Under the pieces are notes generated by a model. The model was not told the DNA's origin, did no database searches, and saw only the letters and a program-made list of their open reading frames with translations. This document shows, piece by piece, positions 45,401 to 60,400 of a stretch of 64,000 nt of DNA. Source of the DNA: Tetragonia tetragonoides (lineage: Eukaryota > Streptophyta > Magnoliopsida > Caryophyllales > Aizoaceae); the NCBI GenBank assembly GCA_038025085.1, contig CM076140.1, positions 38,749,501 through 38,813,500 on the forward strand. The letters run 5' to 3'. The first letter of the stretch is position 1, and each line of letters begins with the position of its first letter. Position numbers and translations under genes: made by a program.

Positions 45401-48400
45401 GGACTGAAATTTTTTGGAGGCAGTTGGTTAGAACCGAAAAAGAGTGAGCACACGGGAAGTTGGTAACATTCGTGGCTGATTTGCTGGGTCAACGTTTTGT
45501 ACTTGCTCTTATTATTTATCCATTTCTCACCATGAGAAGGATACAAAGATAAAAGGGAAAGAATTTATGTAGCTGGATGACCATGAGGATTATGTTGCCA
45601 TAACTTCGCACTACATTGATAACTATGATTTCGTTCATCTTACATTTCTACTCTTGTTAGTTGATGGATATTGTTGATCCTATGTTAGACTGTTGCAAAA
45701 CGCTTGATGTATATTATCATTTAGTTTCAGACAAAATTCCTGATGTCATCTGAAAATCACAATGTGTTTGCTTTATTTTGGGATTTTGTGTCATAAACTT
45801 GAAACTTTCCTTGTTTTATCAGGATAGTTGCATCTAAAACGCTAATTGGACCTCTTTTTTTACCCCTATTTCTTTTCCCCTTTGTTGACCTCTTCTCGCT
45901 GCAACATGGTATGAAAACTCAAAATTGAGAATATAAATACCTCGATTTGACGTTTGTGTGGATCTGAAAACATAGTTTTGTCCTGTCAGGAGGGAAGCGA
46001 TAGTGAACAAGAGAGTAATGATGGTATTGGAATATCTCGGAAGCCTCATAAGCGTGCTCGTGGAAAACCACAGCCCAACTCAAATAGAGGATCAGATAGG
46101 CATCTTTCAGATGTCTCACAATCTCAATCAGTTGCCTCAAGTTATGGTTGCTTGTCATTGTTGAAGAAAAGACGCTCTGGTGGTATAGTCTCATTTTCTA
46201 AAATTGGTTTCAAGAATCCTTCTCTCTTCTGTCACTTGTTTATTTGGTCAACCTTCTTTCACTTTGCTCTTTCTTGGAAATGTTACTGATAGATCCGTGT
46301 GGCTAAGGCATGGTTTTATCTAAAAATGGCTCTAGGGTGAGGTTAATGTCCACCCTGATTTCATACCAAAAGAGGCCGAAATGAATTAATTGATGACTAA
46401 GATGGTTATGGAACATAGATCTTTATTTATCACAACTTATTTTGTAATTTTTTGTTTATTTCATTTTCTGTGAGATTCAGGAATTCAACCTCGAGCAGTT
46501 GGTAAAAGGACACCTCGCATCCCTGTAAGATATACTTATGATAAAGATAACATAGAGAGGTATATTTCCCCATCTAGACAGGGCCTAAAGTCAAGGTTAG
46601 AGGCTGATGATGATGATGTTGCTCACGAGGTGGCATTGGTATTGGCGGAGGCTTCCCACAGGGGTGGTTCTCCACAGGTTTCTCAGACACCGAATAGGAA
46701 AAGGGAAGCTGCTCAAGCATCACCTGCTGGATTAGGTGAAAGAATGGTAATGTGTACTTTCTTGTTTAACAATTGTAATATTTTGGAAATATGAGTTCAG
46801 AATTCTAATATTGCATATTGTGTAGTATTCGGAATCAGAAATGACAAGTGCCAAAAACGCTAGGAATGAAGTGGAAGACGATGCATGTGAAGGAAGCTTG
46901 GGAAGCACAGAAGGCGATAACAATTTTCCTAGTGAGAGACCTCGCTTTGCTGGTAGGAAAGGTTTTGGTACGGTAGTTCAACAGAGATCAAAGAAGACTT
47001 ATGGAAAGAAGCTAGATGTTAAAGATGTTGGGCACCATGATGTGGATGATATTAAGGAAGCTTGCAGCGGGACAGAAGAAGGTCAGCAGTTCAGCAGCTT
47101 CGAAAGAAAGCTGGGAGATGAGGTTGCAGATGTGACTTTTGTTCGATCATCAGGTCAGGCCTCTAAAAAGAGGAGTAAAAAGGTCCTTTTTGGTGCAGGT
47201 ATGTTTTATTATATACTCTTTGTTGGTATTTCATTGTGTATACCTCTCAATAATGTAGAAGGTGGAGGATGATGATTCAATCTTCCTTTTCCCATTCGAC
47301 TCAATTGTAGTCACAATTCCTTTCTTGTTGATTTTCATTTTCCAGTCTATTTTCCCAAATCCACACTGGGTGCCTGTTATGTTTGATGATATTATCATTA
47401 TCATCTTCCTGATTATCATCATCTGTACTCCTTCTTTTGAGAGTCTTTTCATTAACAACCTCTCTGTTGTGTTAGTTGGGTTTAAGCTTCAGATATCATT
47501 TCACCCTCCCTGATCTGTCTCAGAATCTTCAACATCATGCACTGGAATGAACATATTCATCCTCTGCATCGATGTTTGGCTTTATTTAATAGTTCCAACA
47601 TTCCTGTGTGGCCAATATCCATTTCCATCCTTAGTTCCTTACCCTTTTGTCCTCTTCCTCTCAGTTAAACTGTTTCACCTTCCTGGGTATTGTTTTATTT
47701 ATTTGGAAAATTTGCAGGGAAACACCTATTAAAATACACCCTTTGCACAAAAACACCTATCAAAAACCTTTTTGCACAGATAAACCTATTAAAATCAAAA
47801 CCACTAAGTTTAAACACCAAGGATCGTTTTGCGGTCAAAAATTAGATGAATCTTCCCATTTTGCCCTGATAAAAAGTAATTTTATTATTTTTGGCTTGCT
47901 TTTATATTTCAATTTTCTATATAAAAATTTTCAATTTTCCATCCCCAATTTAATTACCAAAAACAAAAAGCAAAAAAAAAAAAAAAAAAAAAAAAAATTG
48001 AGTTCAGCCCTTCCCCCTTCGTTCTCTCTCCTAAAACATAAAACCTCAACCCCGAGTCCATTTTCATTGCCAAGGGCATTTCTCCACCCACCAGAGAACC
48101 ACCATTTTTCTTTGCATTTCATCCCCACTAATCATATTCATCTCCTCAACCTTAAATTCCATACAACGCACACTATATGCAAACTATACTGAATCCCATA
48201 CCCGAACAAGCCACAATCTTAAGGGAACCGAGTCATTTCAGCTCGTTTACAATGGCGACCATCACAAATCGTGTTCCGGAACAAATCAAGAACTTGAATA
48301 AGCCAATTCGCTTTATTGCTTTATCAAAAACCCTAACCGAGTGTTTGGTTATAATTCCATGTCTGTTCACTAACCAGAGAATTCTTGCGGCTCCTTGGGT

Positions 48401-51400
48401 ACCTAATCGCCAAGGGAATCCATGGCTTTGTTTCGGAAAGATCAGTGGTTGATGGTGGTGGTGGCAGTGGACTGAGAAAATGGGTGGCATGATTTGGGGT
48501 TTTATGATTTAAAGGGGAAGGGAAAATAGTAAGTCAAAGTAAAATTAAGAAAGGAAACCCAGAATAATAAAATTTCTTCTAATGAGGGCAAAATAGGAAG
48601 ATTTGTCTAGTTCTTGACCACAAGACGACCCTTGGGGCTCGTTTACTTGCATGTAATGATGATTACAATGTAATGCCCCATTTTATAGGGTAAATGTGGG
48701 TTGGAAAAGAAAGGAGAGGGAGGAGAAACATGGAAAGAGTGAATTTGATTACAACATTCATTGTAATCACAATTGTTCTATTTTAGAACATGTAAAGGTG
48801 ATTACATTGAATGATGTAATCAAGCTCCCAAATCTCATCTTTTTCCTCCCCCTCCTTCCTTTTCTACCCACATTTACTCTATAAGATGGTGGATTACATT
48901 GTAATCATCATTACTTACAAGTAAACGCCACCTTGGTGTTTAAGCTTAGTGGTTTTGATTTTAATAGATGTTTCTGTGCAAGAAAGTTTTTAATAGGTGT
49001 TTCGATGCAAAGGGTGTATAAATAGTAGGTGTTTCCCCGCAAATTTTCCTATTTATTTATTGTATTTTTTATTGTAGATCTCGACGTTCAACCTCCCAAT
49101 AAAGGAACAGAAAAAAAATGGTGAAAGATGGGAAACATTCTTATCTTCTCTTTACTTTGTGTAGATGAAGGTGTAGCCTTGGATGCCTTGCAAGCTCTAG
49201 CTGATTTGTCTTCGATGATGCCGTCATCAACCGCAGAGAGAGGTATTTTATTCTTACATGAGAATCAACAATTGTTCCTTTTGTTTTTAGAAGTGTTATC
49301 ATTATGATGCAAACTTTTTGGTGTTATTGGGGAGCATTGGGTATGCCCGGCCAGGTGGCCACTGTCTTAGAGTTCGAGCTTTGCAGGTCAGCTTTGTTGG
49401 CTTTCAGAGAGATAGGGAGAAGAAATTGCTATGGTGCGATGCTTCTTTTATGATCTTGTGGGGTATCTGGTTAGAGCGGAACACGAGAGTATAATCTAGG
49501 GGTTTTTCAATGGAGCTTGTTCACGATAGGGTGACTTATTTAGCTACTCTGTGGGTAGGATGGGAGGGGAGTTTAGGAGCTACTTGGTTTCTGATGTCCA
49601 GAGAACCGGGGATCATTTGTAACTTTGTGTGAGCTAATGAGGACATCTTATCCTCAATCACGGTTTCTTCATCTTCAATTACACTATATTTTTCCTCTAA
49701 AGAAAAGCATATGTACACATAAGGTGTAACTCATTTCTTGTTCTGGTGTCATCTTCAAGTGTTTGTATAATTTATTTATTTTATTTTATTCCTGATTAAA
49801 GTCTGTTGAGTCAAATATGAAAGGAAATTTTGAAGATTTATTTCAATTATTTGTAATAGTGTCATGCTCTCATTTGAGAAACAGCATTGCTTACGAAATT
49901 GTTGCTGAAATGCTTGGGATTTTGGTTTGCTTGAATTCTCAGAATCAACTCTGCCATTTAAGGAAGGAAAAGAAAGGGATATTGACAAGTCCAGGGCACG
50001 AGAAACTATTCCTATAAGTCAGCAGAGGGTGAAACCAAAATCCTCACCGTCTAAGAAGAAAGGAGATCCAACAGTTCTCAACTCCCACGTTTCTGAGGCC
50101 AGAACATCTAAAGCAGGAAAAGCCTCGGCCCCTGATTCAAGCCCCGTAACTGAGATTAAGGACACAATTGCTAGAAGAAGAAAGCCAAAGTCCACTGTGT
50201 CTAAAGTAAGACTTGATGATTGTTTACTACAGTGCCACTCTTGTTCTGCAGTGCCAGTCTGATTGTTTATCCTGTAAATCTATTGGCTTCTTCATTGGCC
50301 CAAACATATATAACTCATATGTCTTCCTTTCACTTGCAGATTTCTTCATCAGAGGCTCCAATGGATTCCGATATGGCTAATATTCAGAAAAAAGAGGTCT
50401 GAATTTCTTCCATGCTAGTTTGCTTCATAATGAATCCGGAATTCCAACTCATAAACGTGGTTCTTCTTTTCTGCTTTATAATGGATCAAATGTGCTCGTC
50501 TGCTAATCTTGATATGTGACTCTCATAATTGAACTAGGGGCAGCAGTCTGATGTTATTATGTTTACAATTTTGTGTTCCGTACCACAATATGGTGAATAT
50601 GCTTCTTCAGCTTATAAAATTGTAAATTAAGTCACTTGTCAAATAACGTATTCGTATGCCTTCCTGTTAGAAATCAAAATGTTTGTCAATCACCTTACTT
50701 GACTCTGTACTTGTATTGGGTTTCGAAGACAAAGGTCCCATACACTTGACTTCACTTTGAGTGGCTGACAGTTCTAGTTTTCTGCACTTAGAGTACTTTA
50801 TACTTAGATTGAACTGCAATTTTAGGGTACAGGTGAATATCTATGAGAATAGATGGTATAATAGTAGCTGCCTGCATTTAAACTTAGTGCTTGTTCGGTT
50901 AACCATGGGAAATAAGTTGCCATGAGAAGTGCTAATTCATGGGAATATAAATTCATGGGAAGTGCTCAATCTTGTTTGGTTGAATAAAGGAATTGCAAGT
51001 TCATGGGAATTGATGTGGGAAGTGCTACCTACCTAGGGGGATCTTGGTGAAGTCACTTCCTGCAGGAAGTAGCTTCCTGTGTTTTTTTGTCAACCAAACA
51101 AGAGGCAGATTTACACTTCCCAGGAAGTAGCACTTCCTATGTTTTTCAAGTGTCAACCAAACAAGCACTTAGTTTTTCCGTTTTTGGCTTTCCCTCGTAA
51201 TTTATTTGGCTTAACTATTTTCTGATTACATTCTCGCTTCAAGTTGCTATTTGTGTCTTCTAAATGATTTTTTCATGGTGTCTATCTCAGTTTTGTTCTG
51301 TTTTCGCTGACTTGTTGAGTACATTTCGTGCTACAGACTACTGATTATGTTCCTGTACTTGTGCTTGTAGTTTCCAGATCAGGGGAAGAAGTCAGTTAAC

Positions 51401-54400
51401 AAAAGTCGGCGTTCTTCTCTTGATGCTTCTCAGCAACAACTTGGACAATTGGTCAGAATTTCAGAACAAACTTCTTCAAGTACTGATATTAGAAGGGAGG
51501 GGGATGATTCAGTAGTGTCATCGATACAGGCTCCTGCAACTAACAAGGTCAAGTCACCAACCAAATCTAGAAGCAGGCGCAAATTGGAGAAATCACTGAT
51601 CCAGAGGAACTCCAGAGACTTGAAGTTATCAGGAGTTTTTGTTAGTGATCAATCTAAGACATCTGGGAAATCTTACCTTGATAAGGTGATTGATTTTAAG
51701 GTTGGCCATTCTTCCCCAAGATTTTCTACACAAATTCACTTCTTTAGGCCTATAAAGGTGCTGGCTTATTTCTGTCTCCTAATGCGTGCAGGAAAGGCTC
51801 TCCAATTGCCTATCCAACTGCCGTGTAAGAAGATGGTGTGTCTATGAGTGGTTTTACAGTGCAATTGACTACCCTTGGTTTGCTAAAAGTGAGTTTGTAG
51901 AATATTTGTATCATGTGGGGTTGGGCCACGTTCCAAGACTAACTCGTGTTGAATGGGATGTCATTAGAAGGTACTTAATGTCTTGAGAACTATTTTCTCC
52001 TTCTCTGTTTCTGTTTCAATATTTTTGTTTAGCAGAAATCTTGATGTTACTAATCCAGAGTTTGACCAACTATTCAATAACTACCCCAAGTTGTGCATTT
52101 TGAATGAGTAATCCCAAGTTTGCATCCGTGTGGAAAAATGGTCTTACTGGTGATGGCATTAGCTTTTTCGTTAAGCATTTTAATGTTGTGGGTCATATAT
52201 CTTAGAAAACCAGGTTTCAGTAGGTGTTTTTTTTTTTTGGGGGGGGGGGGGGGGAGGGGGGAGGGGGGGAAGGTCTGTTAAAATGTAAATTGGGGAGACG
52301 TTGTGTCGAGGGGAATAGATGACCAGTTATTGACCACCACTACCAATCAGAAATCACTACCCAGGAATGTCCAGATGTATGCAGGCCAGGGTATGAAATC
52401 GCTATTTAGGTCGCGGAAGCGGACTGATATGCATGTCTCGTGTCAGGTCGTGGCCGTTGAGGACTTGTGTAAATTTTAGTGTCGGTCATGTCGGCCTTAC
52501 CTGCCTTACCGATCATTTATCGGCTACCGGTCATATATCAAGCATGCCGGTCATATATCAGCTGTACCGGTCATGTATTGGCTGTATCGGACACTCCTTT
52601 ACATTCCGGGATTTCACGTATCGGCAACCTCAAAACCCTTTACGTAACGGCTGTTACATAACGAACTGGCCATTATTTGATACTCCTAGCAGCCCAAACA
52701 GATATTCCTCCTTTATCTGTTCTCACCAACGATCCCCTTCTCTTACGGTCTTACCACTCCAGAGATGAGCAAGCGGCTACTCCGTGCACAATTGAAACTT
52801 TCGTTCCACCATTAAGACTATCAAAGCTTTTCCTTCTCCTGTCAATTTTGTGGCTCTAATTAGATTAAGGGCATGTTTCTATGGCTTCAAGCAACCAACC
52901 ATTTAAGGAAAATTTTCATCCTGATCCTTAGTAATTTCTCTCTTCCCTTTTGCTCGCTCCTTCACCAACCACCTAAAATCTAAGTAAAACTTCATAATTA
53001 CGAATTTGAAACATATTAAAGTCAAGGCCTACCTCAACTACAATTGTTAAACGCAAAAATGGTCTTTGTTGCAAGTAGTAGACTTGAGATTGTGTCTGGG
53101 ATGCGTGTCAATCTGTCCAAGTGTAGCTTAGCAGGGGTGAATGTGGAGGAGGGCTTTCTGGGTACGTTGTCTAGTCTAGCGGGGTGTCAGGCAGTGGCCT
53201 CTCACCTATTTGGGGGTGCCTCTTGGGGGCAATCCACGGTCAGCTTCTTTTTGGGAGCCAGTTGTCTCCAGAGTGTCTAAGCGCCTTGATGGGTAGAAAG
53301 GGGTGTACTTCTCCTTAGGGCGTAGGATCACTATTCTGCAGTCTTGTCTTTCTAGTATCCCTCTTTATTACCTTTCACTCTTCAAGATCCCGGTTAGCGT
53401 TGCTAAGCGGATCGAGAGGATGATGCGGGATTTCCTGTGGTCTGGGGTGGATGGGGGTAAGAGAGACCACCTTGTTAGCTGGGACCATGTTTGTAGACCT
53501 AAGTCTGAGGGGGGTCTGGGTTTTGGGCGGTTGGTGTCTAAGAACATTTCGCTAGTCGGCAGTTGGTTGTGGCGTTTTCCATTGGAGCCCGATTCCCTAT
53601 GGCACCGAGTAATCAGGAGCAAGTACGGTCTGCAATAGAATGGATGGGATGCCCGTACCGGTAACGTTGTCTCTCATGCTTGCCCTTGGAAGTTTTATCT
53701 CTCAGGTATCGCCTCTTTTCTTTCTCCTGGTTAGATTTAATGTGGGTAATGGCCAACGGGTCTGGGAGGATGTGTGGAAGGGTGACAACTCTTTTTCTTC
53801 CACATATCCTCGGGTTTTTCGGTTGTCCATGCTTCATGAGGCGCCAGTTTCGGACTTCTATTCCGATGCGGGTGGCTCATGGGACCTTCACTTACGCCGA
53901 ACTCCTCATGATCGTGAGATGGAGGAACTAGTTTCTCTCCTTAGTGATCTAAACACTACTCTTCTCATCCCAAGGGATGACTCCCGGACTTGGGGAGGAG
54001 ACTCCTCTGGTGTTTTTTCTTGCAAGTCCTTTTTACATCGGCTTAGTCTTCCTTCTCAATTTCCCCACTTCCCTCTTGCTACTTACATTTGGAAGTCTAA
54101 GGTTCCTTTGAAGGTGCGTGCCTGTGTGGACCTTGGTGTTAGGTAGGGTGAATACGCATGACATGTGACAGCGGCAGAGGCCTGGATGGTGTTTGTCGCC
54201 GGGTTTTTGTGTAATGTGTCGTCATGATTGTGAGGACGGGTTGCATCTGTTTGTGTTGTGTGATTTTGCCAGGATGTTGTGGGATAAATTGTCTGGAGGG
54301 GAGCATTTTGCGAGCCCGGCTACAGTGGGGCAATTTTTGCAAATGCGCTTTGCTGCTGGTCGGAGAGGGAGAGAGGGTAAATTATGGTGGAGGTGTGCAT

Positions 54401-57400
54401 GTATGGCCATTTTGTGGAGTATTTGGTTGGAGAGGAACTCTAGGATCTTCTCTGCTTCTGGGACAACAGTTGATTGCGTTTGGGATTACATTGTCTATTT
54501 GGTGTCATTGTGGGCGAAGGCAGCTGGGGGCTTTAAGTGTGTTCCACTTACACTTGTCCAGTTACACTGGCGAGACTTGTAGATATTTTTTGTTACTATT
54601 TGAGGACTTCTTGTCCTCCCCCTTTTGTATTATTTCATTGATTGATTAATAAAACTTTTACTTATCTAAAAAAAAACTAGACTTAAGTTACGGCGCAAGG
54701 GTTGCATATATGCATGGTCTTGTAGGTTGAGTTTAATGAGTGTTTGGTAGAAAATTCAGCATCCAGGGTGTAAGGACGTGGATTTAATTCCTTTTGATTG
54801 AGGTTTGAGAGTCTTCCACATTTTCGCCTCGCTTGACCTGCAAGCGCAACCCATCGCTTCCTTTACTTTCTCCTCTGCCTCTCCCTGTACCCTTTCCCCT
54901 GACCTCCACTGCCTTTGCCCAGATTGACTACAAGAGTTAGACCAAACCGAAACCCTAGATGCAATTCTAATGGATGAGGTAACAGGAGAGAATGTCGCAG
55001 TAGATGGATCAGAATATGAAATTCATGAACAAGGTTAGAGAGAGAGGACGGAGAGTTATAGAGTAGCTATAGACTATGTGTGAGTGAGCAGAGAAACAGC
55101 AAGATAATTGATTTTCCACCTCAACCAACACCTCTCTCATCTTCAACCGGCAACCCTGCTGAGATGCAATCTTCAAGATAATCCGATTTCCAGCAAATTG
55201 TCTCAGGTTTCTCATATGGGAGAAAGAAAGAGAGAATAATAAGGGTCAAATGTTTATGATAAAACATTTTTTCTCCCTTGGTTGAAATATTGGCTTTTAT
55301 AAGTTTTCCTCTTAATTTTTCTTTTTTTGTAAAGGAAAAGGACAAAATTACTTGCATGTATTTTGGGAAGCTATTATTGGGGAAGGGGATGGTGGACTGT
55401 ACATCCCACCTTAAAGAAAAGGAAATGGTCGTTGTTAATATTTTGAGCGGCCGCCGTCAAGTGTTTGTGTTAGGTTCTTGTGTGAGTTGAATGTCCCACA
55501 TCGGAAGATTGGTGTGGATGAGTGTAGTAAATAACCTTAAGTAGTGGCATAAGCCTTCTATTGCCATTTAGTTTTAGGATAGAAACTCATGTGCTAGAGT
55601 GGGCTTGAGCTCCGTCCTTGGTGTTCTCCCCTGACAGCTTGTAGTAAATTTAGCGTCACTGGAAGTAATCGTGGGGACCAGTTTTTGGGGCACATGCAAA
55701 TTTTCCGATATTCAGTTAGAATTGTTCAAATTCGGATTGTGATTGTAAACTTGGGTCAGCTTGGGAGATGTTCTTATTGGTACCTTGAGTTCATACCGAT
55801 TTGAGACGGGTACCTTGTGTTTATAATAAATGTCTATGAAGTACGCTAAGTGGAGGTCAGTCAAATGAAAACAAATATTCTAATGATAATACCAAGAGGG
55901 AGCTGGATGGTTTGTGTTAGTGAGCAGGTTACTATTTGCTTTTTAATCATAAAGCTAAGTTGGAAAATTTACTGTTTCCGCTGTCATCTGTTCTACTTAT
56001 TGAAGGGTCAACTTACGTTTATTGGTTGAATAACTAAAGATTGTGAGACTTCTATGTCAGCCATTGTTGTTGAAGGTCCTATACGTGTGGGCTATTTTGA
56101 GATTCCCTATATAGTATAGTAGTATTTGATGCAGAGCATCTACAAGTTTGTTTGATTGTGAGACAGGATTAAATGGTCCTGAGACTCCGTTGTAGACTAT
56201 TCATGATTTCATTCTATGCTTGTTGATGCAGTTCACTGGGAAAACCACGGAGATTTTCAGAGCAATTTCTGAAGGAAGAAAAGGAGAAGCTTAATTACTA
56301 CCGTGAGTCTGTTAGGAACCACTATACTGAACTTCGCGTTGGGAAAAGAGAAGGGCTCCCAACTGATTTAGCCCGCCCTTTGACGGTGGGTCAGCGTGTT
56401 ATTGCTCTTCATCCTCGGTCGAGAGAGGTTCATAATGGAAGTGTACTCACAGTTGATCATAGCCGATGCCGGGTTCAGTTTGACAGGCCTGAACTTGGGG
56501 TTGAATTTGTTAAGGTAGTTCTTTTTAGCATCACTGAAAGTGTCCTATAAATTTAAAGTGGCAGCTTGCATTTGTCTTTTATCATCCTATTTGTGCCCCA
56601 AAGTATACGATTCTTATATAGTTTTGTATGACTGTATATTGCACATGGTCCTTGACTACTTTCAGGTTGCTGAAGCCTGATATAGAGCTTGAGAAAGCCT
56701 AGTTGTACATTCTGGAAGATTTAATTTAATCTGCAAGTCACATTGAAGAAATTCTTAATTGAGGACAAACTAAAAGATGCCAGTTACGGAGTTGAGGAAG
56801 TTTTGTAGACAGGGTAGCTGCCAAAAGGCCTTTTTAGCTCTTCACTAGGTAAGAGAATCCATGGGGAGCCTAGGTAAGAGAATCCATGGGGAAACCTGCA
56901 CACATAGACCCACTTACAAGAGAGAATAGGAAAAAAAATAAAAATAAAAAAGAAGATGAGACAAAAAGAAATTGAAAGAGAGACTTGGGGTGTACATGTT
57001 GAGAATTGGAGTTCATACTTGCAAGTTTAAAATAAGGGGAAGATGCAACAGCGTATTAAGAGGTGGAAGGAATATCCTCAGGTCTCTCTTGCCAATCTCA
57101 TTTCGAAATCTAAGGCACCCCTGAATGTGTGTGCTTTTGTTTGGACCTTGTACGAGGCAAGTTGAACACTCATGACATGACGCAGCAGAGACCTTGAAAG
57201 GTTTCGCAGGATGTGTCACCGTGCTAGTGAAGCTTGTTTGCATTTGTTTCTCCATTGTGATTTTGCTCGAACTTTGTGGAGGATACTTCTTAGTTCTTAG
57301 TGTGGGTGGAAAGTGTCATGTTTGCCTAGTGTCACATAGTTTGCTGTTCGTTCCAGTTCACAGAACATCTGCGGCAATGTAATTCGCTACCTCAGAAATT

Positions 57401-60400
57401 TTTGGTTTGCTAAGCTAAATTTTGTGGTATGATTTCTGGAGTGTTTCTTCAATTTGATAGTATTTATGCAGAAATTTTGCAAATATCTTGTGAGACCTGT
57501 TTTTTTTTTCTTCTTTTCTTTCTTGTTCTTCAACTTGATAGTGTTTTCCATCTTCATTAGAATGGAATAACTCCATTCTTTGTCATAAGCTTAGATAGAA
57601 TATGTCGCTAATTTTAGTCAATTGGGTCGCTAGTGAACTGCAACTTGAAAAGCACAAACCAATTTGCAATTGGAAGAGGGGGGGGGGGTCAGTGAATTAT
57701 GTACACTACTTGGTCCTACTATGATTGTTCACTATTTGCTGGAGCTTTGGACATATGTTGGGTTGGGGAGGGGTAAGGGGAGTATGTTTCTCTCACGCTA
57801 ACATCAAAGCAATACCTTTCTACTTCTTTGGATCCTGAGACTTCCAGATGAAACTAAAAGCAATGGGAGGACAATTTCCGTGGGTTAGTTACAAGTACTT
57901 ATAGAATGAATCAGAAGACAAAAAAGCAGACTGTCTTCATGTTTTATGCAAGCTTTATATCCTCATCGGTCTTCATGTAGTTTCTTTGTATGTTGTTTCT
58001 ACAGGATATTGATTGCATGCCATTAAATCCTATGGAAAATATGCCCACATCTCTAAAGAGACACAATATCACTGTTGATAAGTTCTACGAGGCTTTAAAG
58101 CAGTTTAAAGTAACTGAGAGATCAGGTGATAGTGCAAAGGAAGAGTTCATAAACTTTACTCCAACCCAAAAGGTGGATAATGCTCATGGCCCCTCAGACT
58201 TTGCTCCGTATTTGATGAATAATCTGTCAAAGCCGGCAAAGGTAATTGATTCTATTCTCCTCTGTAGGTTATCCATATTGAAGCAAACCACTTTCACTTA
58301 CATTTATTCTCATTGGCAAATTGTTCAGCCTTTTGTTTTATTCAAAAGGTTCCTTCCGCTTACTGGAGAGTGGAGAGGCATAGGCAAGTCACCTGATGTT
58401 TGATCCACTGGTGTATATATTATATTTTTGTTATTCATGTTTGTCTTGCTGTGAAATGGTGTTAGTAGATGTGATTGCACTGCCTTGTCGTGTCTGATTG
58501 TGTTTTCATTGGGATTAGACTATGTGATCTGTAGTCATGTGCCTAAGCCTCAACTGTCCAACAGCTATTTCTGATAAAAAGAAACATATTGAATATGCTC
58601 TAATTGACTGGTTTGAATGAATGGAGGCTTAGAACCTTCTTTGACTTGGTCAGCCATATGCTGGTCACTTTTCGTTTCTTGGATAATCTTTGTTTGATGC
58701 AAAATTTACTCCAGAATGTGTAATTCATTGAGCTATTGATCCATGCAAACAAGCAACATGAATTATTTGGGCTATATAAGACTATATCTTGCCAAGAATC
58801 TAAGTTGAGGGAGGTTGGCTTTAATCTACTCTCTCCGTCCCATGTTTACGTTCACAGTTTCCTTTTTGGTCTGTCTCATTTACGTTTACAGTTCCTTATT
58901 TGGTAAAGTTTTTGCTATGAAATTACTCTTCGCCCCTCACTTAGAATCTGCTTAGTTTTCATAATCCATCATTTAATTAAACTAACCGAACCTATTAACT
59001 TAAAGTAACCCAACCCATTAAATCCCCTTCTGCTTCTCCATGTCTCTCTCCTCAGACCATCTCCACCACCACCATAACCCCCCTCTCTCCTCAATTCCCA
59101 AACCAGCACCACCAAAACCCCCTTCTCCCTCTCTCTCCTCAGACCACCAGTCATTAACAACATAACCACCCCCATCTCACTTTCTCTCTCCTCATATCTC
59201 TATCCCATACCACCACCACCACCACCACAAAACTCCCCTACCACCCAGTCTCTGTTCCTCCCACTTGCCACTGATCTTGGAGTTCAATTGGTCCATGTCG
59301 GCCTTCTCCTCCACTCGCCGATTTCCACTCGCCTTTCTCCTCTCGTCCTTCCGCATGTGGGCCGTCAGCCGTGGTAGCTGGTGGTTTCGTGGTGGTTGTA
59401 ACTGGTGGTTGTGGGTAGATTTGAGGGGAGAGAAAGAGATAATGGGGCTTATGGCGGTGGTAGTTTAGGTGGAACTTGGAAGAAGGGGATCTGAGGAGAG
59501 AGAAAGAGAGAAGGGGGGATGGGGGTGGATCTGGTTTTTCTGAGGAGAGAGAAAGGTGGTGGTGGCTGGTGATATGAGGAGGGAGAAAGATGGTTGTGGT
59601 GGTTGGTGATCTGAGGAGAGAGAAAAAGAAGGGGTTGGTTATGGTGGTTCTGGGTAAAGGGAGGAGAGAGACTGGTTAGGGGGTGGGGGGAAAAGAATGA
59701 AGCCAAATTAGATAAGGGTATGCTTGGAAAGTCAACACCAAAGTTTACTCCCATTAAATCAAACTGTAAACGTAAACAGGGGACGGAGGGAGTATGTTTC
59801 AAGTCCAGGATGAACCGACTATTCTAGGGATTCAACTCGGGTATCATAAAGATACTTACACTTCAGTAATGATGGATCCTGGGAAAGAGGACTTATTGGC
59901 CCATGTGAACTGCTTGATGCCCAGTGGAGGTTCAAAATACAAGGTCTTTATGCTTCTAGCTAGGTATGAGAATCTTTATGAGATTGTCACCTCTACGGAT
60001 CCTACCAGATCATAAAAACTTTTTATGCTTTTGAGTAATTACGAGTACTCGTATGAAATAAAGCAGCTTCGCCTGTGTAGATGCTCAAATGATTGCTTAT
60101 GCTGAATGTCCTGTTATATTTGGAAATCTCATGTATGGAAGTCTGTCCATTTGTTTTCAGCTGTGAAATGAATAATGATACCCCTTCATGGGTACCAATC
60201 TTGTAAACTACTGTTTAACTTTTTCTAACTTTATGGGGTAGAGGACCAAGAATCCCCCTATAATGATTTATAGTTTGGCTTTGAATAGGATTACCAACCA
60301 TCTGTGTCAAAGGAGGAAACTGGATTTAGCTAAGTCTCCTGATGTTTGCTTGCTTTGCTGGGCTAGCCTACATATTGGTTTGATAAAGCATTACTATACC

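Larger units (their letters stand above)
51792..56514 (+). other. DIRP-domain exons of ALY
   Basis: Exons 51792-51970 and 56232-56514 join in frame (AG + T) to give the DIRP domain: [30 protein letters not shown] and the [20 protein letters not shown] helix, then [19 protein letters not shown] is the conserved Rb-associated core of LIN-9/ALY proteins. The 4.26-kb intron that splits it is full of repeats. Confidence 0.92.

Noticed and set aside
48177..48452. 91-codon ORF inside the MULE
   Set aside because: No recognisable domain or splice context; kept only as possible captured DNA.
59794..60015. 73-codon ORF in ALY intron 15 resembling an exon
   Set aside because: It does not match the family, lacks suitable splice borders in phase, and adjacent exons already join in phase without it.
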